64,000 bases of DNA, from assembly GCA_937898415.1 (NCBI GenBank), contig CALDLA010000010.1:6268-70267 (forward strand), given 5' to 3'. Source of the stretch: an uncultured Prevotellaceae bacterium (lineage in GTDB: Bacteria > Bacteroidota > Bacteroidia > Bacteroidales > Bacteroidaceae). Position 1 is the stretch's first letter, and every line of letters begins with the position of its first letter. The translations under genes were made by a program, and so were the position numbers. Below the pieces are notes generated by a model. It saw only the letters and a program-made list of their open reading frames with translations. It did no database searches and was not told where the DNA came from. Below are positions 9,457 to 16,572 of the stretch, one piece after another.

Positions 9457-10374
9457 TTATTGTTTCAGCCACTTCCGGGCACGCTCCACTTCCTCCTCAG
9501 CGGGTGGCGTCACCTGCTGGAACTTCAGGTTGTCAGGCAGCGAGTCCACTTGGTTGGGTTTCATCTTATAGTACTTCACCAGCACGTCGCGGTAGCGTTT
9601 CACGCCGTGGCGGTTCAGCGAGTCACAGGCCATGTTGTAGCCCTTTCTCAGTACCACCATCTGACGTTGGCGCTCCTTACTCTTGATGGCCTTTTCATTG
9701 AAGGCGAGGACACCCTGACAGAGTCCCAGCTTGCGGCTGTCCTGCAGCAGTTTGTGATGCGCCAGCCGTGCCAGTGTGGCTTGCGGCTCTGTCAGCAGCA
9801 CGGCATCAATCTCGCTGTTCATCAGCATCTTCAGGCGGATATGCACATCGTTCACCTGAATCTTGAACACCCTGTCACGCGCCAACTGCGCACTATCCAT
9901 CGCCATGTCGGCCAGCATGTCGGTCACCGAGTAGCGTGTCATCGCCACCATTTTGTCGTCCAGTTGCTTCAGGGTCTTGATACGGGCCGTACGGTTAGAG
10001 TACAGCTGCCAGTAGGCGTTCGTTGATGTCAGGTAGAACAGCGGCGTCCCCTTCTGAATGATACGCTCAGTCCTCACAAGGTCGGAGACAAAGCCCTCTA
10101 CGCTGCCGCCTACAACCGCCGTGTCGCAGTCCATCTGAGCCGTAAACAGTTTCAGCCTGATATCCGACACATCCTTATCGAACAGCTCTGTCTCCTTGGC
10201 CACAAACAGCGGCAGACAGTCCATCGTGGGCAGCACCGCAATCTTCAGTGCCGCAGAGTCCTCACGCTGCCGCTGTATCTGCTGTTTCCTGATCTGCTGG
10301 CGTTTTTCCTCGTATGACTGGCCGCAACTGACCATCAGCATGACGGCCGTCAGTATATACAGTAATCGTTTCAT
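9457..10374 (-). CDS. Lipoprotein, solute-binding-protein-like (SsuA/NMT1-type fold likely)
   Basis: 305 residues. The N-terminus MKRLLYILTAVMLMVSCGQS has a lipobox ending at Cys, so the protein is membrane anchored. After a charged linker the sequence (LKIAVLPTMDCLPLFVAKETELF...) matches the first strand and loop of periplasmic binding proteins of the SsuA/NMT1/THI5 kind; later MLMNSEIDAVLLTEP is also typical. No ABC permease or ATPase gene is adjacent, so it is either an orphan receptor or works with the TPR protein downstream. Start at 10374 is chosen because the alternative TTG at 10392 lies upstream of the -7 element. Confidence 0.72.
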   Translation of the reverse strand: MKRLLYILTAVMLMVSCGQSYEEKRQQIRKQQIQRQREDSAALKIAVLPTMDCLPLFVAKETELFDKDVSDIRLKLFTAQMDCDTAVVGGSVEGFVSDLVRTERIIQKGTPLFYLTSTNAYWQLYSNRTARIKTLKQLDDKMVAMTRYSVTDMLADMAMDSAQLARDRVFKIQVNDVHIRLKMLMNSEIDAVLLTEPQATLARLAHHKLLQDSRKLGLCQGVLAFNEKAIKSKERQRQMVVLRKGYNMACDSLNRHGVKRYRDVLVKYYKMKPNQVDSLPDNLKFQQVTPPAEEEVERARKWLKQ

Positions 10375-10379
10375 CGGTG

Positions 10380-10387
10380 CAAAATTA
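10380..10387 (-). promoter_or_regulatory. -7 element TAATTTTG for the lipoprotein/TPR unit
   Basis: CAAAATTA on the plus strand reads TAATTTTG on the minus strand, only 5 nt before the ATG at 10374. The stretch from the -7 box into the coding sequence is nearly identical to the one at 61424-61443, ahead of an unrelated acyltransferase. Confidence 0.6.
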
Positions 10388-10471
10388 GACAATTTTTTCG
10401 AGATTATAAGCCAGTCGAGATAAAAAAATGAAAAAAACTACCTAATATAGCACGTGTTTCATTTTTTTTTG

Positions 10472-10479
10472 TATCTTTG
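10472..10479 (+). promoter_or_regulatory. -7 element TATCTTTG of the phosphoribosyltransferase gene
   Basis: A perfect TAnnTTTG box with a T-rich stretch upstream, 19 nt before the ATG at 10499. It excludes the upstream in-frame ATG at 10454. Confidence 0.7.
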
Positions 10480-10498
10480 CAAAAGAGATATTGATAAT

Positions 10499-11302
10499 AT
10501 GGGTGTAACATTCAACGATACGGAGAAGAAGTTTGTGTTCGATTTCGAGCATGATGGTGCAGAAGACATTGTCAGTCTGACAGGCGATGGCTATCAGATT
10601 GAGGCATTCGGTAAATGTTTCTACTATGGTTATGAATTCTCTGATCAGGTAGAAAGCTCTGTACGTACCGCTTTTATTAAATATGTGAAGTTCACTGAGT
10701 CATTGCAGGATACACCTGATTTGACTAACTTCATCAAGAAAGCTGTAGATAATCTTCATAAAAAGATTAATCTATATAACTTTGACCTTGTTGTTATGCC
10801 AGAGTCTTCGAGTAAAGTGAACCAATATATGTTGCGCTATATCTACAGATTTGCTCAACCTACATTATATAAGATGACTCTTGTAAAAGCTCTTCCTTCA
10901 AACATATCGTTTGATATGAAAGCCTACGAGAAGCAATATCTTGACGATCTCTTAGAGAATGGAATGCCTCGTTATAGCGAAGCAGCAAAAGAGCAGGCAA
11001 AAAGCTCTATCAATGCAATGCTGGAAATGATTCACAAAAAGGACTATTTCACCATTGCCAAGGACGTGAAGAAGAGTAGGCTTCGTCCATATATAATGAA
11101 CTTTTTAAGGTTTGAATCGGATGAAGAAAAGGAACTTTGTTCTATGATCCGTCAGCAGAATGTGTTGGTAATTGATGATGTAACAACCAGTGGCTCCACA
11201 CTTAATGAGGTTCTCCGTACACTACGAATTCTCAACGAAGACAATGAAATCACTATTTTTAGTCTTATTGGCCGCAAAGACTTGATGGCTGATTCGTTAT
11301 GA
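10499..11302 (+). CDS. Phosphoribosyltransferase-domain protein
   Basis: 267 residues. The C-terminal part carries the PRPP-binding signature VLVIDDVTTSGST (about residues 221-233), as in type I phosphoribosyltransferases and ComF-like proteins. The N-terminal 120 residues are not recognised. The residue order (acidic DD, then TTSGST) is intact, so PRPP binding is likely; the acceptor base or sugar is unknown. It stands alone with its own promoter at the edge of the AT-rich island, and no partner gene follows for about 1 kb. The start is at 10499 because the -7 box at 10472-10479 lies inside the longer ORF. Confidence 0.75.
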   Translation: MGVTFNDTEKKFVFDFEHDGAEDIVSLTGDGYQIEAFGKCFYYGYEFSDQVESSVRTAFIKYVKFTESLQDTPDLTNFIKKAVDNLHKKINLYNFDLVVMPESSSKVNQYMLRYIYRFAQPTLYKMTLVKALPSNISFDMKAYEKQYLDDLLENGMPRYSEAAKEQAKSSINAMLEMIHKKDYFTIAKDVKKSRLRPYIMNFLRFESDEEKELCSMIRQQNVLVIDDVTTSGSTLNEVLRTLRILNEDNEITIFSLIGRKDLMADSL

Positions 11303-11408
11303 GATCGTTAGCCGAGTAACTTAACAATACTAATCCCATCTGAAATATTGACAAAATCTACAGCCAACATAGGTCCTCATCCTTATGAACCTATGTGAAA
11401 AGGCCAAC

Positions 11409-11464
11409 GAACATATGTTCAGAGCCCAACGAACATATGTTCAGAGGTCAACGAACATATGTTC
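11409..11464. repeat. Palindrome array A: three GAACATATGTTC units, 22-bp period
   Basis: The perfect 12-bp palindrome GAACATATGTTC starts at 11409, 11431 and 11453, exactly 22 bp apart, with CAAC before each copy. The spacers are only 10 bp. CTTCTGCAAT follows at 11501-11510 and also follows array E. Confidence 0.9.
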
Positions 11465-11586
11465 ATAAAAAATATATGTAGTTTAATGATTTTAGTGGCC
11501 CTTCTGCAATTAAGCTGAAATTCCGTCAGAAATCTTGACAATATCGCACCAAGTATATTTCCCTTAATTAATTCGTTCGAAGAGTT

Positions 11587-11640
11587 GAGTCGACTCATTC
11601 GATCGATCGAGTCGACTCACTTGATCGAATGAGTCGACTC
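11587..11640. repeat. Palindrome array B: three GAGTCGACTC units, 22-bp period
   Basis: The perfect palindrome GAGTCGACTC (TGAGTCGACTCA at the outer copies) starts at 11587, 11609 and 11631. The two 12-bp spacers carry ATTCGATC and GATCGAAT, which are inverse to each other. Confidence 0.9.
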
Positions 11641-11921
11641 AACAATTTGAGGGTATCTTCAGATGAAAACAAGAACTATATCCGAATTATTTACAAATCT
11701 TCAACTAAAATGCAGAAGAACTAAAAAGTGACAAGTGATAACTGTTTTTGATTTTTTCAGGATTTAGAACAAGTATAGCGGATGTAACATATATTGTTAC
11801 GGATAACTCAACTCACTAACTATTATATGGAAGCATTACCAAGATTCAACTACAAGTAAATCCGTAAGTATCCTTTTCGAAGTTTTTATCAGAATAATTT
11901 GGAGTTTTCAATTTTTCTTCT

Positions 11922-12255
11922 TATCTTTGCACCTGTTCTCTGAACAATGCCGATGCCCACATGGGTGGACGCTGCGGGATGAGGACCTATATATAGGAAA
12001 GGCGTACTTGACGCTTTGTGCTTGACGTTCTGGAATCTGGCAGTTCCCAAACGTTTGTCAGACATCAAAGCAACAAAGACGCTCATGGGTATGTAATATC
12101 CGACATCCGTATTGCGGACAGCCATCATTGGCTTCGATGTAGTCTATGTCGATTTACATATCGGCGTGGGCTTCGGCGTTGCTCGTTTCGACAAACAGGC
12201 GATGCCAGAGCCTCAGAACGTGGGACGAGTAACAGGTAGATTCCCACGCTTCTTC
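11922..12255 (+). ncRNA. Candidate structured RNA (or long structured leader) of about 310-320 nt
   Basis: A perfect -7 box (TATCTTTG, 11922-11929) is followed at once by ACCTGTT (11931-11937), which pairs with AACAGGT at 12231-12237 to close the ends. Inside, GTTGCTCG (12178-12185) pairs with CGAGTAAC (12226-12233) through one G-U, and AGGC (12197-12200) with GCCT (12210-12213). CGTGGG (12165-12170 or 12219-12224) can pair with CCCACG at 12243-12248. The closing stem and the GTTGCTCG stem share bases, so two folds compete, as in a riboswitch or attenuator. It is not tmRNA, RNase P or SRP RNA: their conserved cores are absent. The 3' end and the relation to the downstream membrane-protein gene are uncertain. 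Confidence 0.42.
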
Positions 12256-12894
12256 GTATCTATAGCTATCAATTATTTAGAACCGCTAAGTGCAGGGAGT
12301 TCCGCTTGGATATTTTGTGACAAATTGAACAAAAAGGACATATCTTTAATTATTGGAGCGTTCGCTCTTGGCATTATATGCGCGACGTGGCCTGAGATAT
12401 GGGCTAATGAAACGGCTGAGACAATTATGGCAGCCTCATTACTTGTATCAATTATTGCTTTGGTAATTTCAAGTTACTTCACAACTGAGACAGCTTTAGA
12501 AATTCGTGGGTATAATAAAAAGAAACTTTTTAGCGACTATTGCGCAAGATTCTCAAATGACCAAAATATCAAGAATGTTGCAGAATGGCTCTTGGCAATT
12601 ACGGAAATGGATTCTAACGGTAATATTAGAAATGTACACTTTAGGAAGTTGAAAAATGATAAAAAGAAAACTATTATGGAACCTACACCTTTTGAGATAG
12701 AACGGTTTTGGAGTTTTCTCATTGAGCTTGTTATTCAGATAAAAAATGGGAAATTAGAAAGAGAAGATGTTAGAAAGATTTTTTCTTCCTACGCCCAACT
12801 GTTCGACTATGTTCAGCAAACAGATGATAAAACGTCGTATTACAAATATGACAGAAAGGTTATAGCTGAATTATTATGTGAGACAACTAATTAA
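12112..12894 (+). CDS. Small membrane protein of unknown function; start uncertain
   Basis: The ORF runs from 12112, but the first 70 codons overlap the structured-RNA candidate and look unlike protein. A TTG at 12325 (LNKKDISLII) just before the first membrane segment is a plausible real start. Two hydrophobic helices follow (ISLIIGAFALGIICATW and IMAASLLVSIIALVISSYF), then a soluble helical domain of about 140 residues ending in a tyrosine- and lysine-rich tail. It resembles small DUF4760-like membrane proteins, without certainty. AT-rich like the rest of the island. The protease gene starts 20 bp later. Confidence 0.5.
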   Translation: MRTAIIGFDVVYVDLHIGVGFGVARFDKQAMPEPQNVGRVTGRFPRFFVSIAINYLEPLSAGSSAWIFCDKLNKKDISLIIGAFALGIICATWPEIWANETAETIMAASLLVSIIALVISSYFTTETALEIRGYNKKKLFSDYCARFSNDQNIKNVAEWLLAITEMDSNGNIRNVHFRKLKNDKKKTIMEPTPFEIERFWSFLIELVIQIKNGKLEREDVRKIFSSYAQLFDYVQQTDDKTSYYKYDRKVIAELLCETTN

Positions 12895-12914
12895 TTATTT
12901 CTACATCAAAATAT

Positions 12915-14135
12915 ATGAAACACATTAAGAATATATTAGTAGTCATTTCTATCACAATGCTTTCTATTTCAGCATTTGGACAGACAAAAATTAAACTGGA
13001 AAAAGATGGTGGGATTTACAAGATACAATGTAAAGTAAATGGCGCCCCCATGAAAATGTATTTTGATACAGGAGCAACAGTAGTTTCTATATCATTGTCA
13101 ACAGCGATGTATTTGTTAGAAAACGATCTTGTTGAAAGAGAAGATTTTGTTGGCTTAACAAAGACAATGACTGCAGATGGTTCTGTTATTGATAATATGA
13201 AACTGATAATAAAAGATGTTGAAATAGCTGGATTGCATTTAAAAAATGTGGAGGCTGTTGTTAGTTCCTCTTCAACGGCCCCTCTCCTATTAGGTCAATC
13301 TGCCATTGGGAAGTTAGGGAAAATCACATTAGATGGAGATTTTCTAATCATCCATTCTATTAGCAATCAAGAATTGACCTTAGATCAAAGAAGAAATTGG
13401 GATATGCAATTACGTTTATTGAGGAAAGAAAAAAAAGATACGGAAATACTTGACTTAATATCTAAAATTGAAAAAACTGATAGGTTAAATGAATATGAAT
13501 TGTATCTCAAAATAGTCTCAAAATCCAATTTAGATGAAAATAAAGAGGTTATAAATTTATCAGAAGAGTGGTTTAATTCTTTCTCATACACATGTGATAG
13601 TATTGAATGGAAGATGGCTGTCTATTTTGCAGCAGCAAAAGCTAATATATATGGTGATGGTGATATGGAAAAGGGTATTTCCTATTTGGAAAGGTGTAAG
13701 AGCTATTGGGAGAAACAACATGAGGCGTTATTTTATTGGGGAGAATTACCTTTTATTTATGGTAGTTATTGTGAGAAGACCGGGAAACCTCTATTATTTG
13801 CCATAGTTGCTTGCAAGCGATCAATAAAGTTTTTTCTTAATAAGGATAATATTTCTGTAGAGATGATAAATCAAAATCAAGTCAAGAATTGGAATCACGC
13901 TAATTTTCTACATCTTTTGAGTGTTGATTATTCAAAAGAAATTGAAAAACAATGTTTTGAAGAGCAAAGAGAAATAAACCAAACAGAGATAGATCGATTG
14001 AATTACACTTGTATTTTAGCAGCAAAGGCGGGGTCTCCATTCTCAATAGACTACTGCCGTTCCAATAATATTAATTATACGAAAAAGTTGTCAAAAAAGG
14101 AATTGAATTTGATAGGCTTGGATTATAACTACTAA
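12915..14135 (+). CDS. Secreted retropepsin-like aspartyl protease with a C-terminal helical domain
   Basis: 406 residues. Signal peptide (ILVVISITMLSISAFGQ), then a single-lobe aspartic protease domain: YFDTGATVVSISL holds the catalytic Asp-Thr-Gly at about residues 53-55, and LLLGQSAIGKLGKITLDGD is the usual end of the fold. Such proteins act as homodimers. Residues 150-406 form a helical, possibly TPR- or Sel1-like region of unknown role. The gene is strongly AT-rich and follows the membrane-protein gene by 20 bp. The protease call rests on the DTGA motif and flanking hydrophobic residues; the substrate is unknown. Confidence 0.7.
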   Translation: MKHIKNILVVISITMLSISAFGQTKIKLEKDGGIYKIQCKVNGAPMKMYFDTGATVVSISLSTAMYLLENDLVEREDFVGLTKTMTADGSVIDNMKLIIKDVEIAGLHLKNVEAVVSSSSTAPLLLGQSAIGKLGKITLDGDFLIIHSISNQELTLDQRRNWDMQLRLLRKEKKDTEILDLISKIEKTDRLNEYELYLKIVSKSNLDENKEVINLSEEWFNSFSYTCDSIEWKMAVYFAAAKANIYGDGDMEKGISYLERCKSYWEKQHEALFYWGELPFIYGSYCEKTGKPLLFAIVACKRSIKFFLNKDNISVEMINQNQVKNWNHANFLHLLSVDYSKEIEKQCFEEQREINQTEIDRLNYTCILAAKAGSPFSIDYCRSNNINYTKKLSKKELNLIGLDYNY

Positions 14136-14260
14136 GTTATTCCTTTGTTTATATTTCGTACAGTATTGACGTTTATTAGAATGTTCCATCTTGTGCTTTT
14201 CAATTAAGGAGAAACTTCCATCCAGAGAGTATTAATCGAAGTGAAATGTTCTAATCAATA

Positions 14261-14698
14261 ATGAATATGGAAAACGTTTTAGAAATCATTATCCCGGCAG
14301 CATTATGCCTAGGTGGTCTATGTTACTTTTGGTATTCTTCGAAAAAGGGGAAGAATGTGATTGACGAAAAGGTGGATGGAGACGGCGAACTGCTTGAATA
14401 TGCAAAGAGTCTGCTTGCCGCTGATAAGTTGGAAAGCGAAGCTCTTCGTGACTTGACAGAGCATGGGTGTAAACAAGAAGACGCAAAACGGATTGTTGCT
14501 GAAGCTGTGGTCCAATTAGAAGAAAAGGAGAAGAAGGTGAAACGGCAGTATATGATCTTCGGCAGTCTGTTCTTCTTTGGCGGACTCATCATAACGATAT
14601 GGTCATATATCCACGCCGTGAATGGCGGTACGTATATTATCACATGGGGTGCAATCCTTTTCGGAGCGATATTGCTATATAAAGGATTTGATATGTGA
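14261..14698 (+). CDS. Small membrane protein, function unknown
   Basis: 145 residues with an N-terminal helix (VLEIIIPAALCLGGLCYFWY), a charged middle (KSLLAADKLESEALRDLTEHGCKQEDAKRIV...) that looks like a short helical domain, and a C-terminal two-helix hairpin (MIFGSLFFFGGLIITIWSYI and YIITWGAILFGAILLYKGF). A second in-frame ATG at 14267 is also possible. It is 14 bp from the next gene. No homologue was recognised. Confidence 0.62.
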   Translation: MNMENVLEIIIPAALCLGGLCYFWYSSKKGKNVIDEKVDGDGELLEYAKSLLAADKLESEALRDLTEHGCKQEDAKRIVAEAVVQLEEKEKKVKRQYMIFGSLFFFGGLIITIWSYIHAVNGGTYIITWGAILFGAILLYKGFDM

Positions 14699-14712
14699 CA
14701 ACGAATGTTTGA

Positions 14713-15294
14713 ATGGAGGTTATGAGGAAATTGTTATTTGGTGTCATGCTTATGGCCTGGAGTGTGGGCATATATTGTGGTTGCGATTTTAATGGGAAAG
14801 ATGTAAAGACTGTTGTTGTTCATGACACGTTTTACAAAGATACCCTTGTGGTGGAAAAGCAAGAACTGGCGTATGTTGATGCGAAATGGTTGCGGAGGCA
14901 GTTTGAGATTCCCGTCAGGGCTTATTGGAAGAACTATGAAGACGGGTATGGGGTGGAATATCCTGCTTTTATGGAGCGGAAGCCTGCTGGTAATGGGGGA
15001 AGGAACCTGCATGTGGAGTATCAAGGCATCAGTATGATAGTTAGCACTTATGATGAGAAATACGATATGTCTGTGCGAGAGAAGTTCGAGGCTGTCAGCC
15101 AGTCGGCAGTTAGAAAGTCGATGTCTGACAGCTCGTTCACATTAGCAGGCAACTGCGGCAAGAATAGACTGTTTTTTGAGAAAGACATCTTACTGAAGCC
15201 TCGCACTTGGATATATCTGCGTGTGGAATTCCCTTCGGAATTGACATGGGCCGTTGATCCTCTTTTACATTATGTGAAAGATTATCGTCCTTAA
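14713..15294 (+). CDS. Secreted or lipid-anchored protein, function unknown
   Basis: 193 residues; start at 14713 or at the in-frame ATG at 14722 (MRKLLFGVMLMAWSVGIYCGC). The hydrophobic leader ends at a Cys pair that could serve as a lipobox. The mature part has no motif I recognise. It is 14 bp after the small membrane protein gene, so the two are probably co-expressed. Base composition is closer to the core genome than that of the protease gene. Confidence 0.6.
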   Translation: MEVMRKLLFGVMLMAWSVGIYCGCDFNGKDVKTVVVHDTFYKDTLVVEKQELAYVDAKWLRRQFEIPVRAYWKNYEDGYGVEYPAFMERKPAGNGGRNLHVEYQGISMIVSTYDEKYDMSVREKFEAVSQSAVRKSMSDSSFTLAGNCGKNRLFFEKDILLKPRTWIYLRVEFPSELTWAVDPLLHYVKDYRP

Positions 15295-15339
15295 AGAATC
15301 GTAAGCCATCAGCGAACCCTTAGAGCCAATTCGGGAGTT

Positions 15340-15392
15340 GGCTCGAGCTAAAAGGGTTTTTGGCTCGAGCTAAATAGGGTTTTGGCTCGAGC
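15340..15392. repeat. Palindrome array C: three GGCTCGAGC units, 22-bp period
   Basis: GGCTCGAGC starts at 15340, 15362 and 15384. The third unit is the complete palindrome TTGGCTCGAGCCAA, the first two end in CTAAA. The spacing is again exactly 22 bp, with G/T-rich spacers such as AAAGGGTTTTT. Confidence 0.88.
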
Positions 15393-15483
15393 CAAATTTA
15401 GAGGGTCATTTTTGCGTGCAGAATAAGGCTTTAATCAAACACAACATAGGTTCCCAATGTGCTTGCCTACGCATTTCTTGCTA

Positions 15484-15537
15484 CGAAGCCATCCAACACT
15501 TTTTCCATGGCTTCACAAAAAGTGTTGGAAGGCTTCG
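15484..15537. repeat. Long inverted repeat (cruciform or RNA hairpin)
   Basis: The left arm CGAAGCC-A-TCCAACACTTTTT (15484-15504) pairs with the right arm AAAAAGTGTTGGA-A-GGCTTCG (15517-15537), with a 12-nt loop containing CCATGG. GGCTTC also occurs at 15509 and 15531, 22 bp apart, so it may be a decayed relative of the 22-bp arrays. There is no T-run after the arms that would make it a clear terminator. Confidence 0.75.
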
Positions 15538-15568
15538 TAAAAAACGGTCTCTTCTGTGACAATGAACA

Positions 15569-15639
15569 ATTCTCTTTTAGACGAAAATTGAAAATAATTG
15601 GATAAATAATTTGACTTTAGCGACTTTTGTCGCGACACA
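15569..15639. repeat. Left copy of a 71-bp direct repeat
   Basis: Begins ATTCTCTTTTAGACGAAAA and ends GACTTTTGTCGCGACACA. Nearly identical to 16488-16558 in the same orientation, with a few substitutions and balanced 1-bp indels. It ends in the perfect palindrome TGTCGCGACA. The two copies bracket the RNA candidate and the nuclease gene. Confidence 0.9.
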
Positions 15640-15706
15640 TCAATCAAAAAATAGAACTTTTTTTGATTTCGCTGCTCCAAAATTTGGTAGATAACGAAAA
15701 AATACC

Positions 15707-15714
15707 TATCTTTG
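15707..15714 (+). promoter_or_regulatory. -7 element TATCTTTG of the small-RNA candidate
   Basis: A perfect TAnnTTTG box on the plus strand, with no plus-strand gene following, only about 80 nt of sequence and a terminator-like hairpin. Confidence 0.65.
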
Positions 15715-15719
15715 CAGCG

Positions 15720-15830
15720 TCATACGTATGTTTTGACTATCCGGTAAGTTTCCGCGTGGGAGCAAGACTTGATCGACACTACTCCATTTTTTAACAAAGA
15801 GTCACTTAGTGTGGCTCTTTTGTCATTTTG
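15720..15830 (+). ncRNA. Candidate small RNA of about 105 nt ending at an intrinsic terminator
   Basis: It is bounded by the -7 box at 15707-15714 and a terminator-like hairpin at 15796-15820 (AAAGAGTCAC pairs with GTGGCTCTTT through one G-U, loop TTAGT), followed by the T-rich TTGTCATTTT. It holds no ORF of note: the first ATG (ATG TTT TGA) stops at once. Its 3' end overlaps the last codons of the converging nuclease gene, so it could act as an antisense RNA to that mRNA. No known family was recognised. Confidence 0.45.
15796..15830 (+). terminator. Terminator-like hairpin between the RNA candidate and the nuclease gene
   Basis: A 10-bp stem with a 5-nt loop and a T-rich 3' flank on the plus strand. 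On the minus strand it follows the nuclease stop codon (15823-15825) and could also serve that gene. Confidence 0.55.
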
Positions 15831-16452
15831 TATACCGGCGGATAAAGGTACGGAAGAAATTGGTGTCCTCCAAACTCTTTCTCGTAACAGAGATTTGCTT
15901 CTTTCCCTTGTACACAAGCACCTCTCGTGCATAAGGGTTAAGCTCGAAATATCGCTTGATGCTGCGTGCTAATGTGCCAGGATTGTAATCGGCAGTCATG
16001 TGGAGGAGAACACGATTTGTCTGACCTACAGACTCTGACAAACGATTATCTACAGAATTCCGTCCTGTAACTGTTTTAAGATCGAACATCTTACACACCC
16101 CTTTACGCTCGAAAATAAAATCGGCCGTTCTGATTCCCTTGGGATTAGGCAGTATATAGACACAATAGCCATGCTCTACTGCTTTGCGCGCTGCATTGAT
16201 AAGATTGTCGAAGTCATCACTATTTTCGCTAATGGCACTGTAAATGTTGGTTTCTCCCTCTATGAGATGGAAATCTCCATAGTAGATGATTAGTTTCAGT
16301 TGATTGATAAACTGGGCACCTTTGAGATAGTGTAACTCCTGCAACTCGTCAGCCATACCTCTCCATGAGGTCTCCGCAGCCATCAACACAGAGCCATCTT
16401 CTTCAAATGGTTCAAATTCAAATATGTTATCTTCAATGATAGCCGGTTTCAT
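15823..16452 (-). CDS. BECR-fold nuclease domain protein (CdiA C-terminal tRNase-like), orphan toxin candidate
   Basis: 209 residues. The C-terminal half resembles the tRNA-nuclease domain found at the tip of CdiA toxins and in phage-type barnase/EndoU-like (BECR) proteins: TADFIFERKGVCKMFDLKTVTGRNSVDNRL, then a Ser-Val-Gly-Gln segment, NRVLLHMT, and a closing basic strand. The Asp/Lys/Thr of FDLKT are candidate catalytic residues. The N-terminal part (about 95 residues) is acidic and unrecognised. No delivery domain and no immunity gene adjoin. Start 16452 is chosen because a -7 box lies at 16461-16468; the longer ORF to 16557 runs through that promoter and into the 71-bp repeat. Family call moderate, toxicity inferred. 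Confidence 0.58.
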   Translation of the reverse strand: MKPAIIEDNIFEFEPFEEDGSVLMAAETSWRGMADELQELHYLKGAQFINQLKLIIYYGDFHLIEGETNIYSAISENSDDFDNLINAARKAVEHGYCVYILPNPKGIRTADFIFERKGVCKMFDLKTVTGRNSVDNRLSESVGQTNRVLLHMTADYNPGTLARSIKRYFELNPYAREVLVYKGKKQISVTRKSLEDTNFFRTFIRRYTK

Positions 16453-16460
16453 ATTATGTG

Positions 16461-16468
16461 CAAAGGTA
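16461..16468 (-). promoter_or_regulatory. -7 element TACCTTTG of the nuclease gene
   Basis: CAAAGGTA on the plus strand. It lies 8 nt before the ATG at 16452, so the message is close to leaderless. The right 71-bp repeat begins 19 bp further upstream. Confidence 0.65.
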
Positions 16469-16487
16469 CGAAAAAGATTGGAAAGTG

Positions 16488-16558
16488 ATTCTCTTTTAGA
16501 CGAAAAATTGAAATAACTGGATAAATAATTTGACTTTAGAGACTTTTGTCGCGACACA
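16488..16558. repeat. Right copy of the 71-bp direct repeat
   Basis: Matches 15569-15639 along its full length in direct orientation, with the same TGTCGCGACA end. Start-to-start distance is 919 bp. Confidence 0.9.
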
Positions 16559-16572
16559 GGCTGAAATCGCGT

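Larger units (their letters stand above)
11303..11921 (+). other. Gene-free stretch with two palindrome arrays and a repeated 23-bp box
   Basis: No convincing gene. The stretch holds array A (11409-11464), array B (11587-11640), and a 23-bp box present twice (11336-11358 and 11523-11545, 19 of 23 identical), each copy 64-73 bp before an array. A hairpin at about 11367-11394 pairs ACATAGGT with ACCTATGT. A 22-codon ORF at 11662-11730 has no supporting signal and is not called. Confidence 0.6.
15295..15706 (+). other. Gene-free stretch with palindrome array C, a long inverted repeat and the left 71-bp repeat
   Basis: No gene is supported here. It holds array C (15340-15392), the inverted repeat at 15484-15537, the left 71-bp direct repeat (15569-15639) and an AT-rich approach to a -7 box at 15707. 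Confidence 0.6.

Noticed and set aside
8889..9686. A 265-codon plus-strand ORF opposite the TPR and lipoprotein genes
   Set aside because: It crosses the ends of both real genes, has no domain or signal, and its composition is that of an antisense frame of GC-rich coding DNA.
11409..11640. A CRISPR array made of the spaced palindromes
   Set aside because: Units are 10-12 bp, spacers 10-12 bp and only three copies each; no cas gene is in the window.
11662..11730. A 22-codon ORF (MKTRTISELF...)
   Set aside because: No -7 box that fits, no conserved feature and located in a repeat-rich gap.
11922..12255. tmRNA, RNase P or SRP RNA
   Set aside because: The conserved cores (for example GAGGAAAGTCC of RNase P and the tmRNA ends) are not present.
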